The notes below the pieces were generated by a model. It made no database searches and had not been told where the DNA came from. It worked only from the letters and a program-made list of their open reading frames with translations. Shown one piece after another: positions 11,509 through 22,728 of a stretch of DNA of 64,000 nucleotides (its first letter is position 1; the number at the start of each line of letters is the position of its first letter). The stretch lies in the NCBI GenBank assembly GCA_002812745.2, contig NCSJ02000197.1:17535-81534 (forward strand), read 5' to 3'. Position numbers and translations under genes: made by a program. The DNA comes from Scytalidium lignicola. Its lineage: Eukaryota; Ascomycota; Leotiomycetes.

Positions 11509-14500
11509 CTAACGCTTCAGTCCCAACCATCGAAGCAGCCCCTTCTTCTCTTGGGCCGCATAATTCTCCTCCTCCACGTTGTGCTTAGCGACAATACTCA
11601 AAAACACTTGGTCCAAGTTCGTGGGTGTGACCGAATAGTGCTCCACTCCAAGCTCGTCTTTATGATCTTCTAGGATGGAAATCAAAGAGCCTATTTCTGA
11701 CGAGGACGAGCTGATGATTTCTTTCTCCCCTGCACCATCATGTATGGTTATCTTCTCTTCTGTCTTTGAAGACACCTTCTCGGCCGGTACTGAGAAACGC
11801 ATTTGACCATGGTAAGTTTGGTCCTCAATGTCGGCCTCTGGAAATGTTTTGAGGGCCCAGGATTTCACTCTCTGAATCTCCTCGTCAGTGGTACGTGGCG
11901 CCGACTTCATGGCAATGTGAACATAGTATGCGTCGCCATGTTTTCGGCGTAAAGAGTCTGTCGTTCCTATTGCTAGCATACGCCCAGCCATGATACCTGC
12001 ACGATCAGCAAGAGCATCAGCTTCCTCCATGCTGTGTGTCGTGAGAAGGAGAGAGCGACCGTGAACAACCGACGACAAGGTTTTCCACATGACTCGTTTC
12101 GCAGCTGCGTCCATTCCAGAGCTGGGCTCGTCCAGGAGAAGTACCGTTGGGTTTCCAATGAGTGCAATACCCAACGACAGCTTCCGCTTGTTCCCACCCG
12201 AAAGCTTTGCAGCCATCCTCGAAGAGAAAGCCTCGAGACCGACAGCCTTTACCACAGCCTGAACGTTTGCCTCGATATCAGGAACACCCCTCACGCGGGC
12301 GTAGAATCGCAGATGCTCGAGCACGGTCAACTGATCCATTGCTGCAAGAAATTAGCTTTCAGTTAGATGTAGTAAAGTGATATATATACATACCGTCATA
12401 TTGAGGACAGACCCCAAGATAGGCTCTAGCACTAGACCGATGTCTATTAATGTCAATGTTCTCAATATATATGTGACCACCATTCCATGAGGGCACTATA
12501 TCCCCACGGATTAATGATATCGTTGTCGACTTGCCAGCTCCATTGGGTCCAAGAAGTGCGAAGACCGAACCTCGTTCCACTTCAAATGATAGATTATCCA
12601 CGGCAGTGACTTTGCCAAAGGATTTGGTAAGGTGATGCACCCGCAAGCCATCCTTCTCTGATGAATTACTCGAATCTGGGATATCATCCTCATCCAGGAT
12701 CACAGGGTCCGAAGCTAGATTCTTTGGTCGTCGAAATCGTCTAAACCAAGCTACAACAGAACCGCTATCATACCAAAGGAGGATTCCGAACAGAACAAAG
12801 AATTGGACAATGAGGTATAGAAGTGGTCCGCCATACTGCAAAATTCCACCGGGATAGCTTGCCAACTTGTTTCCGGAACAGGTTGTTGAAAAAATATTCA
12901 ACGCAAGAAACATGGTTCGGATGAGACTGCCCATCGGCGTGATTAGGGAAATTAAGAAATGGACAATAAGCAGGTCGGAATCTATTTCGTTGATTGGAGC
13001 GTATGTCACTACGCAGAGATATGCGATGAGATAAATAAGAAAAAAGATTGCCTGGCCAGCAGCGGCAAAAGCAAATGCAGAGAGCTGGGATCGTGCGAAT
13101 AACGAAACAACGTAAGAAACCAAAATCGAGTCCAGGCCAAATAGCGTAAATATTGGGAAAAGATAACCAACGTGATACCATGCGGATGATGCTGCTGCGA
13201 GAATTATGATTGCGATGGTGGTGGCGATGAGGACCACAACGAAGTCAAATGATACGTATGCAAGCCATAAAGGAAGAGACCTAACGCCATTTGAGTATTG
13301 CAAACCGCGGACGTTTCTTCTACTTTCGATCGTAGGGTAGAGCGAGAAAAATGCAGGATATGTGGCCATGGCCAAGCCGAAATACACAACCAGTTGCAAC
13401 GATTTTCCAGTAGATGGAGCCCACGGAATATCAAAAGACGAAAACTGAGTTCCGATTGTGATGTTGGTAAGTAGAACATCCAAGAGATTCTGCCCAAGAA
13501 TGCTATTGTATATCCCTCCATCTCCTCGCCATGCAATTGTTGGTGGGTTATTTTCGTCGCCTAGGAAAACGCCAGCAGGGGTGACGTTCCCAAAGAACTG
13601 TCTAATATACTGGTTGAACTCTCCGAGGGTATCAACAGTATGAATGCTTTTCAGGATTTGGGTCTGGTTCAAGGTCGTTCCAGGAAAGATCGCGCCAAAT
13701 GCTGTCGCAGTTGTCGTGGTTGATAACCGCGATGCCGGTCCAACCACCATATCAAGATTTGCTTGGTTAATGAAGCCTGAAACATCAGATATCGACACCT
13801 GTTCAGCTGGCGCGCATCCAACGGCGTGAAAGTTTCTGAGGAGTAATGTCACGAGCCCTGCTGCGATGATAGGGATGAGGAGTGCAGTAGTGTTCGGGAG
13901 ATAATTTCGACGGTACACGGTGAAGCGTTTTCGAAAGAGAATCCATGCCTGGCGTGTGAATCCAATTTTTTGGCCAGATAATAACTCAAGGGGCTTTTGA
14001 TCATCAACAACTGGCACCGCTACTTCAGTGGAATTCTTCTCAGAGGCGTATGCGGTCGACGTATGGACATCAGCCTCGCTTTCAGTTCGCACCTCGTCGG
14101 CAAGATGGAGAAATACGTCCTCAATTGTAGGGCCGGAGAGCTGATAATCTTTAATATTTTCATCCTCAAGATGCCTGACCACCTCTGCTGCCTGCTTTGA
14201 ATTTTCCGCAATATAAACTGTCTCACTAGAAGTTGAGTACCTGGTTGGTCCTTTGATATCTGGACCAGCTGCATGACCTGGACCTGCAGGAATGTGAATT
14301 CGATATCCTCCTCCAAGTTTGTTCTTCAATTCGACAGATGATCCTTCGGCTCGAAGAGTTCCTTTCGATAAAATAACAATACGATCTGCCAGTAAGTCGG
14401 CTTCGTCGAGAAAGTGAGTGGTAAGAATAATGGTCCTAGAACCACGTTCCGCAAGTAATATATCCCAAATCTTCCGACGGCTAAGAGGGTCCAATCCACT

Positions 14501-16432
14501 GCTAACTTCGTCGACACAGCAAACAGAGCTGCCACCAGTGAACATCATACCGAGTTGAAGCTTTCTCTTTTGGCCACCTGACAGTGTTTTAGCCTTTGCA
14601 TTGATCTTTCGGTCAAGATCAACAGCCTTCACTAAGGCACTAATTGCAGACTTATCATCAAATGCAGCGGTCGACTTCAGTCTGTTGAAAATCTGAATAT
14701 GTTCCTCTACCGTCACCTCATCCCACAGCACATTCTTCTGCGGAGCAATTCCGATTCCGCCAGCCCCATCTACTTTGATTGTTCCACTCGTAACAGAATT
14801 CAAGCCTGCAATAGCGTCTAGCGTAGTACTTTTTCCGCTGCCGTTCGCTCCAAGGAGAACTAGAATCTGGCCCTTTGTTGCTGTTAGAGTCAGGTCATTT
14901 ACAGCAACAACGGTAGACTGAGGATTTTTAGTGAACCAAGCGGTTTTAAGACTGAACCAACTTGGGTAATAATGCTTGCTGAAGTTTTGCAGCTGTACAG
15001 TTTCGATAGAGTCCAAGATTGAACCCTCATGGCTAGATGTATCCGAGGCGCCAGCACCATAGGATTGATTCAAACTTTGATCAACTACTACTCGACCTTT
15101 GGAAGCGACGCCATAGAGATATCTCTCAACCAATGCACCTATCAACGGGTATCCAAAGATTTGAATGATAAAAAATATCCAAAACACTATCCCTGGTATG
15201 GTCCACGGGTTCTCTGGTGCGGCGTGAATAAGATTGACGCCTAGCCTTTGCCTCTCATAACGAGCCATAAGAAGAATAAAGAACATGTAATTGCAAGGAG
15301 CAAAGAGAAGTGAGAGAATGATGACAGCCCCAGAACTTGCATTAGGAATGACTTGGGCGAGGAGACCAAGAAGAAGAGTGACTATAACCATGCTGATACC
15401 ACTCAGTTGCGCCTTCTTGAAGAAAGCGGCACCGAGAATAGAGAAGGACGAGAGAGCTAGACCGGCCAAGACGTGTAAGATAATGACGATTCCCATAGAG
15501 GTGTTGGTCCACACAGCAACTCCCAAGACTATTGGCATGCAGATCCAGCCTGGAAGGTAAATAATGTCAAATGCGAGGTGGTATGACAGCAGGCGTGCGA
15601 ATTGAGGTTGCCATCTCTGTATATTGGGCATCATTGCTTCTAGTAACTGCGACATTCCTAGTTCTCTCTCTGACGCGATGAAGCCAGTTAACTGGTAGGT
15701 AATCCCGCACATGCCAATCAAGAAAGCCACTCCCAGGATATCGATGATGGATCCTTGATACCTCACCCGGATTCTTGCATTGCGTTCCTCTTGCGTAAGA
15801 CTTGTGTACGGATATTGCATGACGTTCTGTGAAATAGCATCCTGAGCAGTTGTGGAGGTCAGGCCGGCGATAGCAAGATCGACAGCTCGTTGGAGAGGCA
15901 GGAGGTAAATTTGCTCATCGTTGTTATTCTGTCCCACCATTATCTTTGTACCCAGAGCTCCATCAGCTCGAATTGTGTAGTTCCATATCCCACCAGTCCC
16001 TTCGTTCGGAGAGGACTGGAAAACAATGGCTCCATAGCAGTGCGTGGCCCCACGAAGACTGCTCCTGCAAACTGTCAACAAGTCGTTCTCCGTCGGTACC
16101 GTCGTGGCATTGAACCCAGTCGCAATAACAGGCTGCGATACAGTGTCTATAACTCTGTCTATATCTCCACCGGTGAGGCCATTATTCACGAAGACCACCT
16201 TGGTTCTATCACCATTTGATGCCCGCAGTCCCTCTTGTAATGATCGAACCGGGTGGCTGGAGCCGATGCCATATATAGACGGAGGAATAAACAAATTCTT
16301 CGCATAGGCCAAGAATACCATAAACGCCAAGGGCAGGATGAAGGCTCGTACGATGGTGCTGATGTGATGGCGAAAGAGCACAATGAGGATGTTCTTGCGG
16401 GTCAACGTCCATGTCTGGCGTAGGAGAGCCAT
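11509..16432 (-). CDS. ABCA-type full-size ABC transporter, 2 exons
   Basis: Exon 1 (12394-16432) and exon 2 (11509-12341), separated by a 52-base intron, give 1623 residues. The start is the ATG at 16432 (MALLRQTWTLTRKNIL); upstream in-frame sequence lacks an ATG. The order is TMD1-NBD1-TMD2-NBD2. Each TMD opens with one helix, then a large loop, then a helix cluster, which is the ABCA layout. NBD1 has Walker A GANGSGKST near residue 527, signature LSGGQKRKLQLG near 617 and Walker B CVDEVSSGLDP near 640. NBD2 has GPNGAGKST near 1297 and LSGGNKRKLSLG followed by LLLDEPSSGMD near 1395-1415. ABCA proteins move or flip lipids across membranes. In fungi they are few and little studied, so the substrate is unknown. 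Both ATP sites look complete, though the Walker B of NBD1 reads VCCVDE rather than a run of aliphatic residues. Confidence 0.93.
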
Positions 16433-17822
16433 CTTGAGTAGAGCGCAACGTATGTACCGCTTGGTTCCCCCTATAAGATGCCACCGGTCGAGTATATATG
16501 CACAACCGGTATCATGGCTGTGTAGAATTGGGTGCGGCAACAAAAGCGTGACTGGTGTCGTGGTTTCAGTATACCGAGGCCTTTTCTTTCAGTGCGTTGA
16601 CTTTGACTTCAACCACGGGGCCAATCACAGTTGAAAGAGAGCTATTAGAATGCGCGATTAGTAGTTACCCAACATATTCCAAGGTTAAGTACATTCAAGA
16701 GACCCACCATAGCAACAATAAATAAAAATCACTGTAGATAGTTCTCGCAATTCTGAGAATTAGGACGCGGACGGAAGTATATAATTACGCCCGCAAATTA
16801 ATCAACGTCGGATGGATCCTCGCNGGGGGGGGTTTGCTGTTGAATTCTGGTGGCTTTATGCGATCGATCACCCGCATCGAGGGGCCCGCCCCAGAACGCC
16901 ATGAATCCAGTTGACAGCAGCGCCCAGACCAGGACTTGCGCGTCATTTGCTTGGGCGACGGCTGAGGCGGCCAATGGGTTCCGCCGGTATACGATCGGAC
17001 AATCTCTTACTGTAACATTGCATGTAGCAGCTCACAGGATGCTCTTTTTGCAAACGCGATGTGATTGATATTCCATGGAGAGTCTCTTCTACAGTAATAC
17101 CCTTCTTCAAGAAAAGCATACGTACGTTGTGCCTTGTGATAAAGTCTCCACCCATACGTCCGTATCTGACTGAAAATAAGTTATTACAGTATCTGAGATT
17201 AAAGTGGCCTCGTAAGATAGTTCTATTTACAGGCACGTGCTCCAGTTCTATTGAAAGAATGAAGCAGTTGCTAATACTATTTAGCCAAGAAATATACTGC
17301 TCATATATCGAATTAGGATGTATATTGTAGATATGTATGACATGAAAGCTGAAACGAATCTTTCGTTGTTTAGCATGCTACTTCTTATACTTCTCATACT
17401 AAGTGACGAACTCAGCACATAGAACATTCCCAACACACAAAATACAAATTGTGAATTAGAACTCTTTCCCACACACATCTCACTGAAACTTTCCTTCCTC
17501 ACAAAATCAATTCTTACACAACAATAATTTCCATCCTTCCAACTTCCCTCAAAATTATTCCTCCTAACCCCGAACGGCCCCCCCAACTCCGCTCCGTGCC
17601 CGTACCAAGCTTCTCCCCCGGAGATAACTTCGGTTCTTCCCTCCTCTCCCCAATCAAAAGGCCATAACCACGTGATCGCTAAAAATTTCCGCCCTAACCC
17701 TCTCGATACACAAGATTGGCTCAAACCCCAAATTTAGAAATCCGACCCTTTTACCCTTTCCCCCTTTTCTACATAATTTCCATCGCCACATATTTTTCGA
17801 TCGGAAAAATCAACCCGCAAAG
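16433..17822. other. Divergent promoter region of the ABC transporter and RPS30
   Basis: Intergenic space between divergent genes. It holds one ambiguous base at 16824 followed by a G run, and a long pyrimidine-rich tract from about 17460 to the RPS30 start (TTTTACCCTTTCCCCCTTTT), typical of ribosomal protein promoters and leaders. No coding sequence recognised. Confidence 0.5.
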
Positions 17823-18456
17823 ATGGGAAAGGTCCACGGTTCGTTGGCGCGTGCCGGAAAGGTCAAGTCGCAGACTCCAAAGGTAAGGCCTATTATCAAA
17901 AATCCATTTTACCCGTTGTGTGTGTGAGAAAAACGAGGTCGAGTTCGAGTTTCGGAGATCCGGTGTGGAGAGAGAGTTAGGGATTTTATGGATGATTNGG
18001 GGGGAGTGACCTTATAATATCATGAGCGGAGAGGGGGAGGAAATCGATGCGGAATTTAAGAATGGAGGAATTAGGGCGTTGAATGAAAGATGCGAAAGTA
18101 TCTGAAGAAAAAGNAAAAATGATGGAAATTGATAGGAGAAAGAGGGCAGGAAATGAACCGAACCTGGGAGGAGATTTACGAAAGAAAACTTCGAAATGAA
18201 ATGGATTTTTTTGCTGATTTTATGTCTCTCTTCTTACAGGTCGAGAAGCAAGAGAAGAAGAAGAACCCCAAGGGCCGAGCGAAGAAGAGAATCACATATA
18301 CCCGCCGATTCGTGAACGTCACCTTGACCGGAGGCAAGAGAAAGGTGAGGAAAACAACAGCCCTTCTATAATATCCCGATTTCCTTGGAATGAATTCAGA
18401 AAGAACTAACCCTTTTTTTTGCGAAATAATAGATGAATCCCAACCCAACCACATAA
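17823..18456 (+). CDS. RPS30: 40S ribosomal protein S30 (eS30), 3 exons
   Basis: Three small exons, 17823-17882, 18240-18344 and 18433-18456, encode a 62-residue protein: [20 protein letters not shown], then [18 protein letters not shown] through [10 protein letters not shown], then MNPNPTT. This is full-length eS30, a component of the small ribosomal subunit. As in other fungi there is no N-terminal ubiquitin-like (FAU) domain. Intron 1 is long for this genome (357 bases) and contains two ambiguous bases (17998, 18114). Intron 2 (88 bases) has a canonical ACTAAC branch site followed by a T run. The last exon contributes only seven residues and the stop. The leader is pyrimidine-rich, as expected for a highly expressed ribosomal protein gene. 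Confidence 0.97.
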
Positions 18457-18909
18457 ACCGATTTTGTTTTCAACGAACGCGACTACTTGAGCAAAAAGGG
18501 AATGTGATGGATGAATGGGCTACTATATACGAAAGCTAGGGAGGCGTTCTGTTTGCATTGGTTCGACTCAAAGGGGAGAGATTATCAATTTTGTGGGATA
18601 GATTAATTATCGAAGCTTGCAGTCTGTAGATAACAGCAGGAAAAGCACCACAAAAATCATCTCTAAAGCCCCTTTCTCGGCCTCGATGCAAAATCTTCAA
18701 GCTTCATGTTTATAAGCTAAAGTTGCTTCTTTTTATACCGTGAAATCTAATGGAGCATACTTCGTAAAGTTATCCGTATAATAAAACCAACCAGGGTATT
18801 TCAGGTTTTCAAATATCCTTATCATGATGAACATCCCAATAATTTCCATACTACCTTTGTATATGTCGAAACCGCTAAAACCCAAGTATTTCCTGATTCC
18901 CTGCTGTGT
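18457..18909. other. Intergenic region between convergent genes
   Basis: 3' flanks of RPS30 and the M28 peptidase gene. No gene or repeat seen. Confidence 0.4.
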
Positions 18910-21422
18910 TCACTTAAGACTGTCCGCAGCTGCCAAAATCTTATCCTCCACAATCCCAACCCACTTCTCAGCCGTCTCAAAATCCCCTTTATCAACTGCT
19001 TCCACAATGCCCGGTACCACAGCACCAGCATATCCAGTCCAAATACCAGGCGCAAATACAACGTGCTTGAACCAAGATCTGCCATCCAGACCTTCCTGAT
19101 GCAGGAATTGCCTGTCCAGGTACTTGTATTTGGTATTCACTTTCCGGATCCGCCAGATGAGCTTGAGCTTGGAAAACCACTTCCACCAAGGGATATTAGT
19201 GCCTGCTTCTTCTGCAAGAGAGGTAGCCAAGGCATCATGGGCAACTGCGGAGGAGTGGAACTCATGAGTAGCAGTGTAAAGTTTCTGGAGTGAATGCTTG
19301 AGCTTGGTTAGGTCGACTTCCGATTTCTCAACAAAAGGTCGAGCTCGAGCTTCTAACTCTTCCTCTTCGGTGATGACGTCATTGATCGCGTTGTCGACTT
19401 TGGTCTCTACTTGTTTGATGTATCCCTTCATCGCCTTGGCGTACTCTGTAGCATTCAGAGGTATTACGGGCGAGTCCGCCAACTTTGCTGTCATCAGCGC
19501 CCAGATTCTCGCGGCCGTGGCGTGGTACTTAAATCCTGGGTCTCCAAAATGTGACATCCAGTAGAAGGAGTCATAGTTGCTATGATACTGATACACTGCA
19601 GTATCCTTGTCTCCTTTACTAGGTGTCGCTGGATCAGGGCCAAAACCCATGTCAAGAGAAGATATACCGGCAAAGTCTTGGAAAGCTGTGAAGTCGGACC
19701 CGCTGCCCATCGTGCTAATTTTCTCATGCCACAAGTCACGGACTGTTTGACCGGGTACGGTTTGGTTTGGTGATTGCACCAGGGCCGTGATCTCATAAAG
19801 GAGTTGATTCAGTACTGGACTTGCACTAGCGTGGAAAGTTGGGCCGACGGTTGCAACGTCAACATTGAGGTACACAACGTTTGAATGGGCCAGCCAGGGA
19901 AGATATTCCTCTACCCACTCCGTAGATCCGATCAAGCCGTACTCTTCTCCATCCCAGCTAGCGAAGACGATAGTTCGAAGCGGTTTCCATCCTTTGGACA
20001 AGGCGAGACCGAAAGAACGAATAACTTCATTCAAAGCTGCGGAGCCACTGTTGGGGTCTCCAGCGCCTCCTGCAATCCATGCGTCTCGGTGATTGCCGAT
20101 TACTATCACTTCATCTTGAATTGTTCCGTTGATGATCCCAATGACATTCCAGAGTGGGGTTGTAACATATTCTTGTTCGTTGACCAAGTTGAGGACGATG
20201 TTGTCGGGTGAAGGACCGATGTTATATTCCACACCCTTATATGCCAAACCAAGCTTATCATCCCAGTGTTTGCTGATATCCTTGGCACTTGGACCATGGC
20301 CGTTCAGAGCTTTGAGTATTGGAAGAGCATCGACGTAGGAGATTGGAATTGAGGGGATTGATGGAATCGAGCCATGCGGATCCTGACGCGGCACACCTGG
20401 TTTGGAGGGATATCCAGGAGTTGTACTGTAGCATTGGTTAAAAATTTCACTCGCATGATTACTTAGTTCAGTTAGAAGAACACTTACGGATCTCCAGGCG
20501 CAATACTCAAGAATTGCGTGCTTCCTCTTTGGACGCTGGTCGGATTTCTGGCCGGTCCATTCGGATACAACTCGTACCCATTCTCCTCTGTGACCTCGCC
20601 ATCATCGCCTGGATCAGTATAGAGAATAGCGCCTACCATTCCCAATTCTTGCGCGCGCTTGACCTTCAGGCCACGGAAAATGTCTCCATATCTCGCAATG
20701 GCAATCTTCCCTTTAAGGCTGACATTGGCCTTGATCAAATCCTCGAAATCCTGGTAGGTACCGTAATTGACGTACACGTACGGCGCCGTCACATTTCCAC
20801 TTGCCGAGTAGCCATGGAATGTTGGCACCCGGGTCTTGAGGCCGGTGGTGGGGTCTTCGTCGAGAACATCCTCTTCCAGGCTTGCTTCGAACTTGACCTT
20901 CCATGAGTCGACGGGTTCGATTGAGCCATCTATCGAATCCAATTTTGATTTCTCGTAGAGAGCCAGTCGATGACCGAGAGGGTAGTTGATGTAAATATCA
21001 TAGGTGGCAACGGTAGATTGGATGCCGAATTCCTGCCATTTCTCCTGCGTCCAGACCACCTGGCTGTAGTTCTTTCCAGCTAGATGAGGACCCGAGGTAT
21101 AATACCAGCTCCATTCCTCCGACTTGGCCTCACTTGGGGTCTCAATCAACAGCGTCTGAAGCTCTTCGTACGTGAGTCCAGAGCCAGGTCGATGTGCACG
21201 ATGGGGTCTTCGGTAGTGGTGGCGATAGTCGGGCAGCAGCGAGAGGGGCAGAATAAAACAGACGAAGGTCACGATTAGTGTGGATGTCAGGGCTATCGTG
21301 CAGAACCGGCGAAGGACATTGGAGCGACGAGGCCTTGGGCCAACACGCACGGTGGTGATCAAGGGAGTGCGCTCGTTATCCATTTTCTCATGGAGAGCAC
21401 TGTGGAATTGTTGATTAGCCAT
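18910..21422 (-). CDS. M28 membrane peptidase, glutamate carboxypeptidase II / transferrin receptor type, 2 exons
   Basis: Exon 1 (20488-21422) and exon 2 (18910-20425), joined over a 62-base intron, give 816 residues. It is a type II membrane protein: a cytosolic N-terminus rich in Arg, then one hydrophobic helix (about residues 40-63), then the lumenal part. A PA (protease-associated) domain comes next, then the zinc peptidase M28B core. Visible metal and catalytic signatures are GNHRDAW near 421, DPNSGSAALNE following it, WDGEEYGLIGS near 472, LNVDVAT, and YHSNYDSF near 593. The C-terminal helical region matches the TfR-like dimerisation domain. All expected zinc ligands (His, Asp, Glu, Asp, His) appear present, so it should be active, unlike transferrin receptor itself. 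The likely site is the vacuole or late secretory pathway. Its promoter contains a (CT)19 repeat. Confidence 0.92.
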
Positions 21423-21791
21423 TGCCAATCTGGATTGTCCCCGAAGGCTCAGAGAAGCAGAATTGCTGCAACTCTTGAAAGCATTCAGAGCAAATAAATA
21501 AATTAATAATGATGGAAGATGATGAATGAAGCAAGGAGAATGAGAGAGGGGGGAGATGAATTGAAGATGGAGATTGAATAGTGGGGAGCTCCAAGCTTGG
21601 CTGCACAGGGAAGGTCTATGACGAAATTATTAAGCAACTCACCCAGCAACAGCACTGCACTGATAGCACGGATTAGGAAGCTCGAAGCTTCAATCGCAGT
21701 CGAGCTATCTATCTCGTCAAGTACGGTACTGGAGGTTCGGCACCAGTTACCAGTTACGCGCTCACGTCGCTTCGTTACCTCGTGACAACCG

Positions 21792-21833
<42 letters not shown>

Positions 21834-22642
21834 GGTTCTATCCAACCCACGAATTAAGTGTAATTAATTATGAGTGTCCAACTAAGGGGAAAAAAAGAAA
21901 AAATCCCAGGACGGTGCCTGGCAGCCTTAAGCCCCCGTCATCAAGACAGTAGCGAGTAGTTAATAAATTAAATTCGAAGCTTGACGCTTGGACGATGCGA
22001 CATCCGCTCCTAAAATGACGAAGCTTTTTTATCGGGCGAACTCTACAAGTAACGGCCAGTAGAGTTTTGCCTGTCGCGCGTGGATGCCTTGTCGCCTGTC
22101 ACTCAACTGGATTTGCTCTCCTGCAGGTGACGCATTGAAAAAAAAGAGGGGGAAGAACTGGTCTGGGCCACACGTGATGGGCCCGAAACTCGGAGCTCCG
22201 TTTAGCCAACGGGATGCACCTCCGAGATCCACTGTCACATCACCCACACGGTGATTGGCCAGCGGCCGCCACACCGCTGGGAGCGTGCTGCCAGTGAGGT
22301 GCCAGTGAGGGGTTCCGGATGACCGTGAGCGGCCTAGCGCTTCCGTCTTATCCACCCGCCGCATGTGACGCTTGTCGGGAAGCAGCTTAGCACACCCCCC
22401 GCCACTGCTTGTCATTGCCCGCCAACCCTCAGGCACAATGGGGTTGGCGGGTTGGCCGCCTTCAAAGCTTTCCCTTTCGTGCTTCTGCTCTTTTCTTCCT
22501 CTCTCTTCCTGTTCCCTATAAGAGTAGATGAGCAAGTTTATTTCGTCTTGGGCTTCTTGTTTTCGTCCAATACGCCAGGCCGAGGCTCTCTAGCCCCTTC
22601 ACAGCTCACGCAGCTCTCTTCCACGTGACCGCCCCGCCGTCC
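21423..22642. other. Divergent promoter region with CT repeat
   Basis: Space between the M28 peptidase and the MFS gene. It is more GC-rich from about 22030 on and contains several CACGTG-like and GTGA-rich motifs as well as the CT repeat listed separately. Open frames here are antisense and without domains. Confidence 0.4.
21794..21831. repeat. (CT)19 microsatellite
   Basis: An uninterrupted 38-base CT dinucleotide tract about 370 bases upstream of the M28 peptidase start (GA on the coding strand). Such tracts are length-variable and can act as promoter elements. Confidence 0.97.
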
Positions 22643-22726
22643 ATGACCCCTCCCGAGAGAAGCGCGAGGCTCGATAGTTTGACGTTTGGTGTGGAGATCC
22701 CGGCGAACCCATTGCTTCGTCCTTGA
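22643..22726 (+). promoter_or_regulatory. Candidate upstream ORF of the MFS transporter (27 codons)
   Basis: An ATG at 22643 opens a 27-codon frame (begins MTPPERSARLD) that ends with TGA at 22724-22726, two bases before the MFS start codon at 22729. If the transcript begins upstream, this uORF would have to be bypassed or followed by re-initiation, so it could set the translation level. The transcript start is not known from sequence. Confidence 0.45.
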
Positions 22727-22728
22727 CC

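Noticed and set aside
17281..17724. 147-codon minus-strand frame upstream of RPS30
   Set aside because: It is the reverse complement of the pyrimidine-rich ribosomal protein promoter; biased composition keeps it open.
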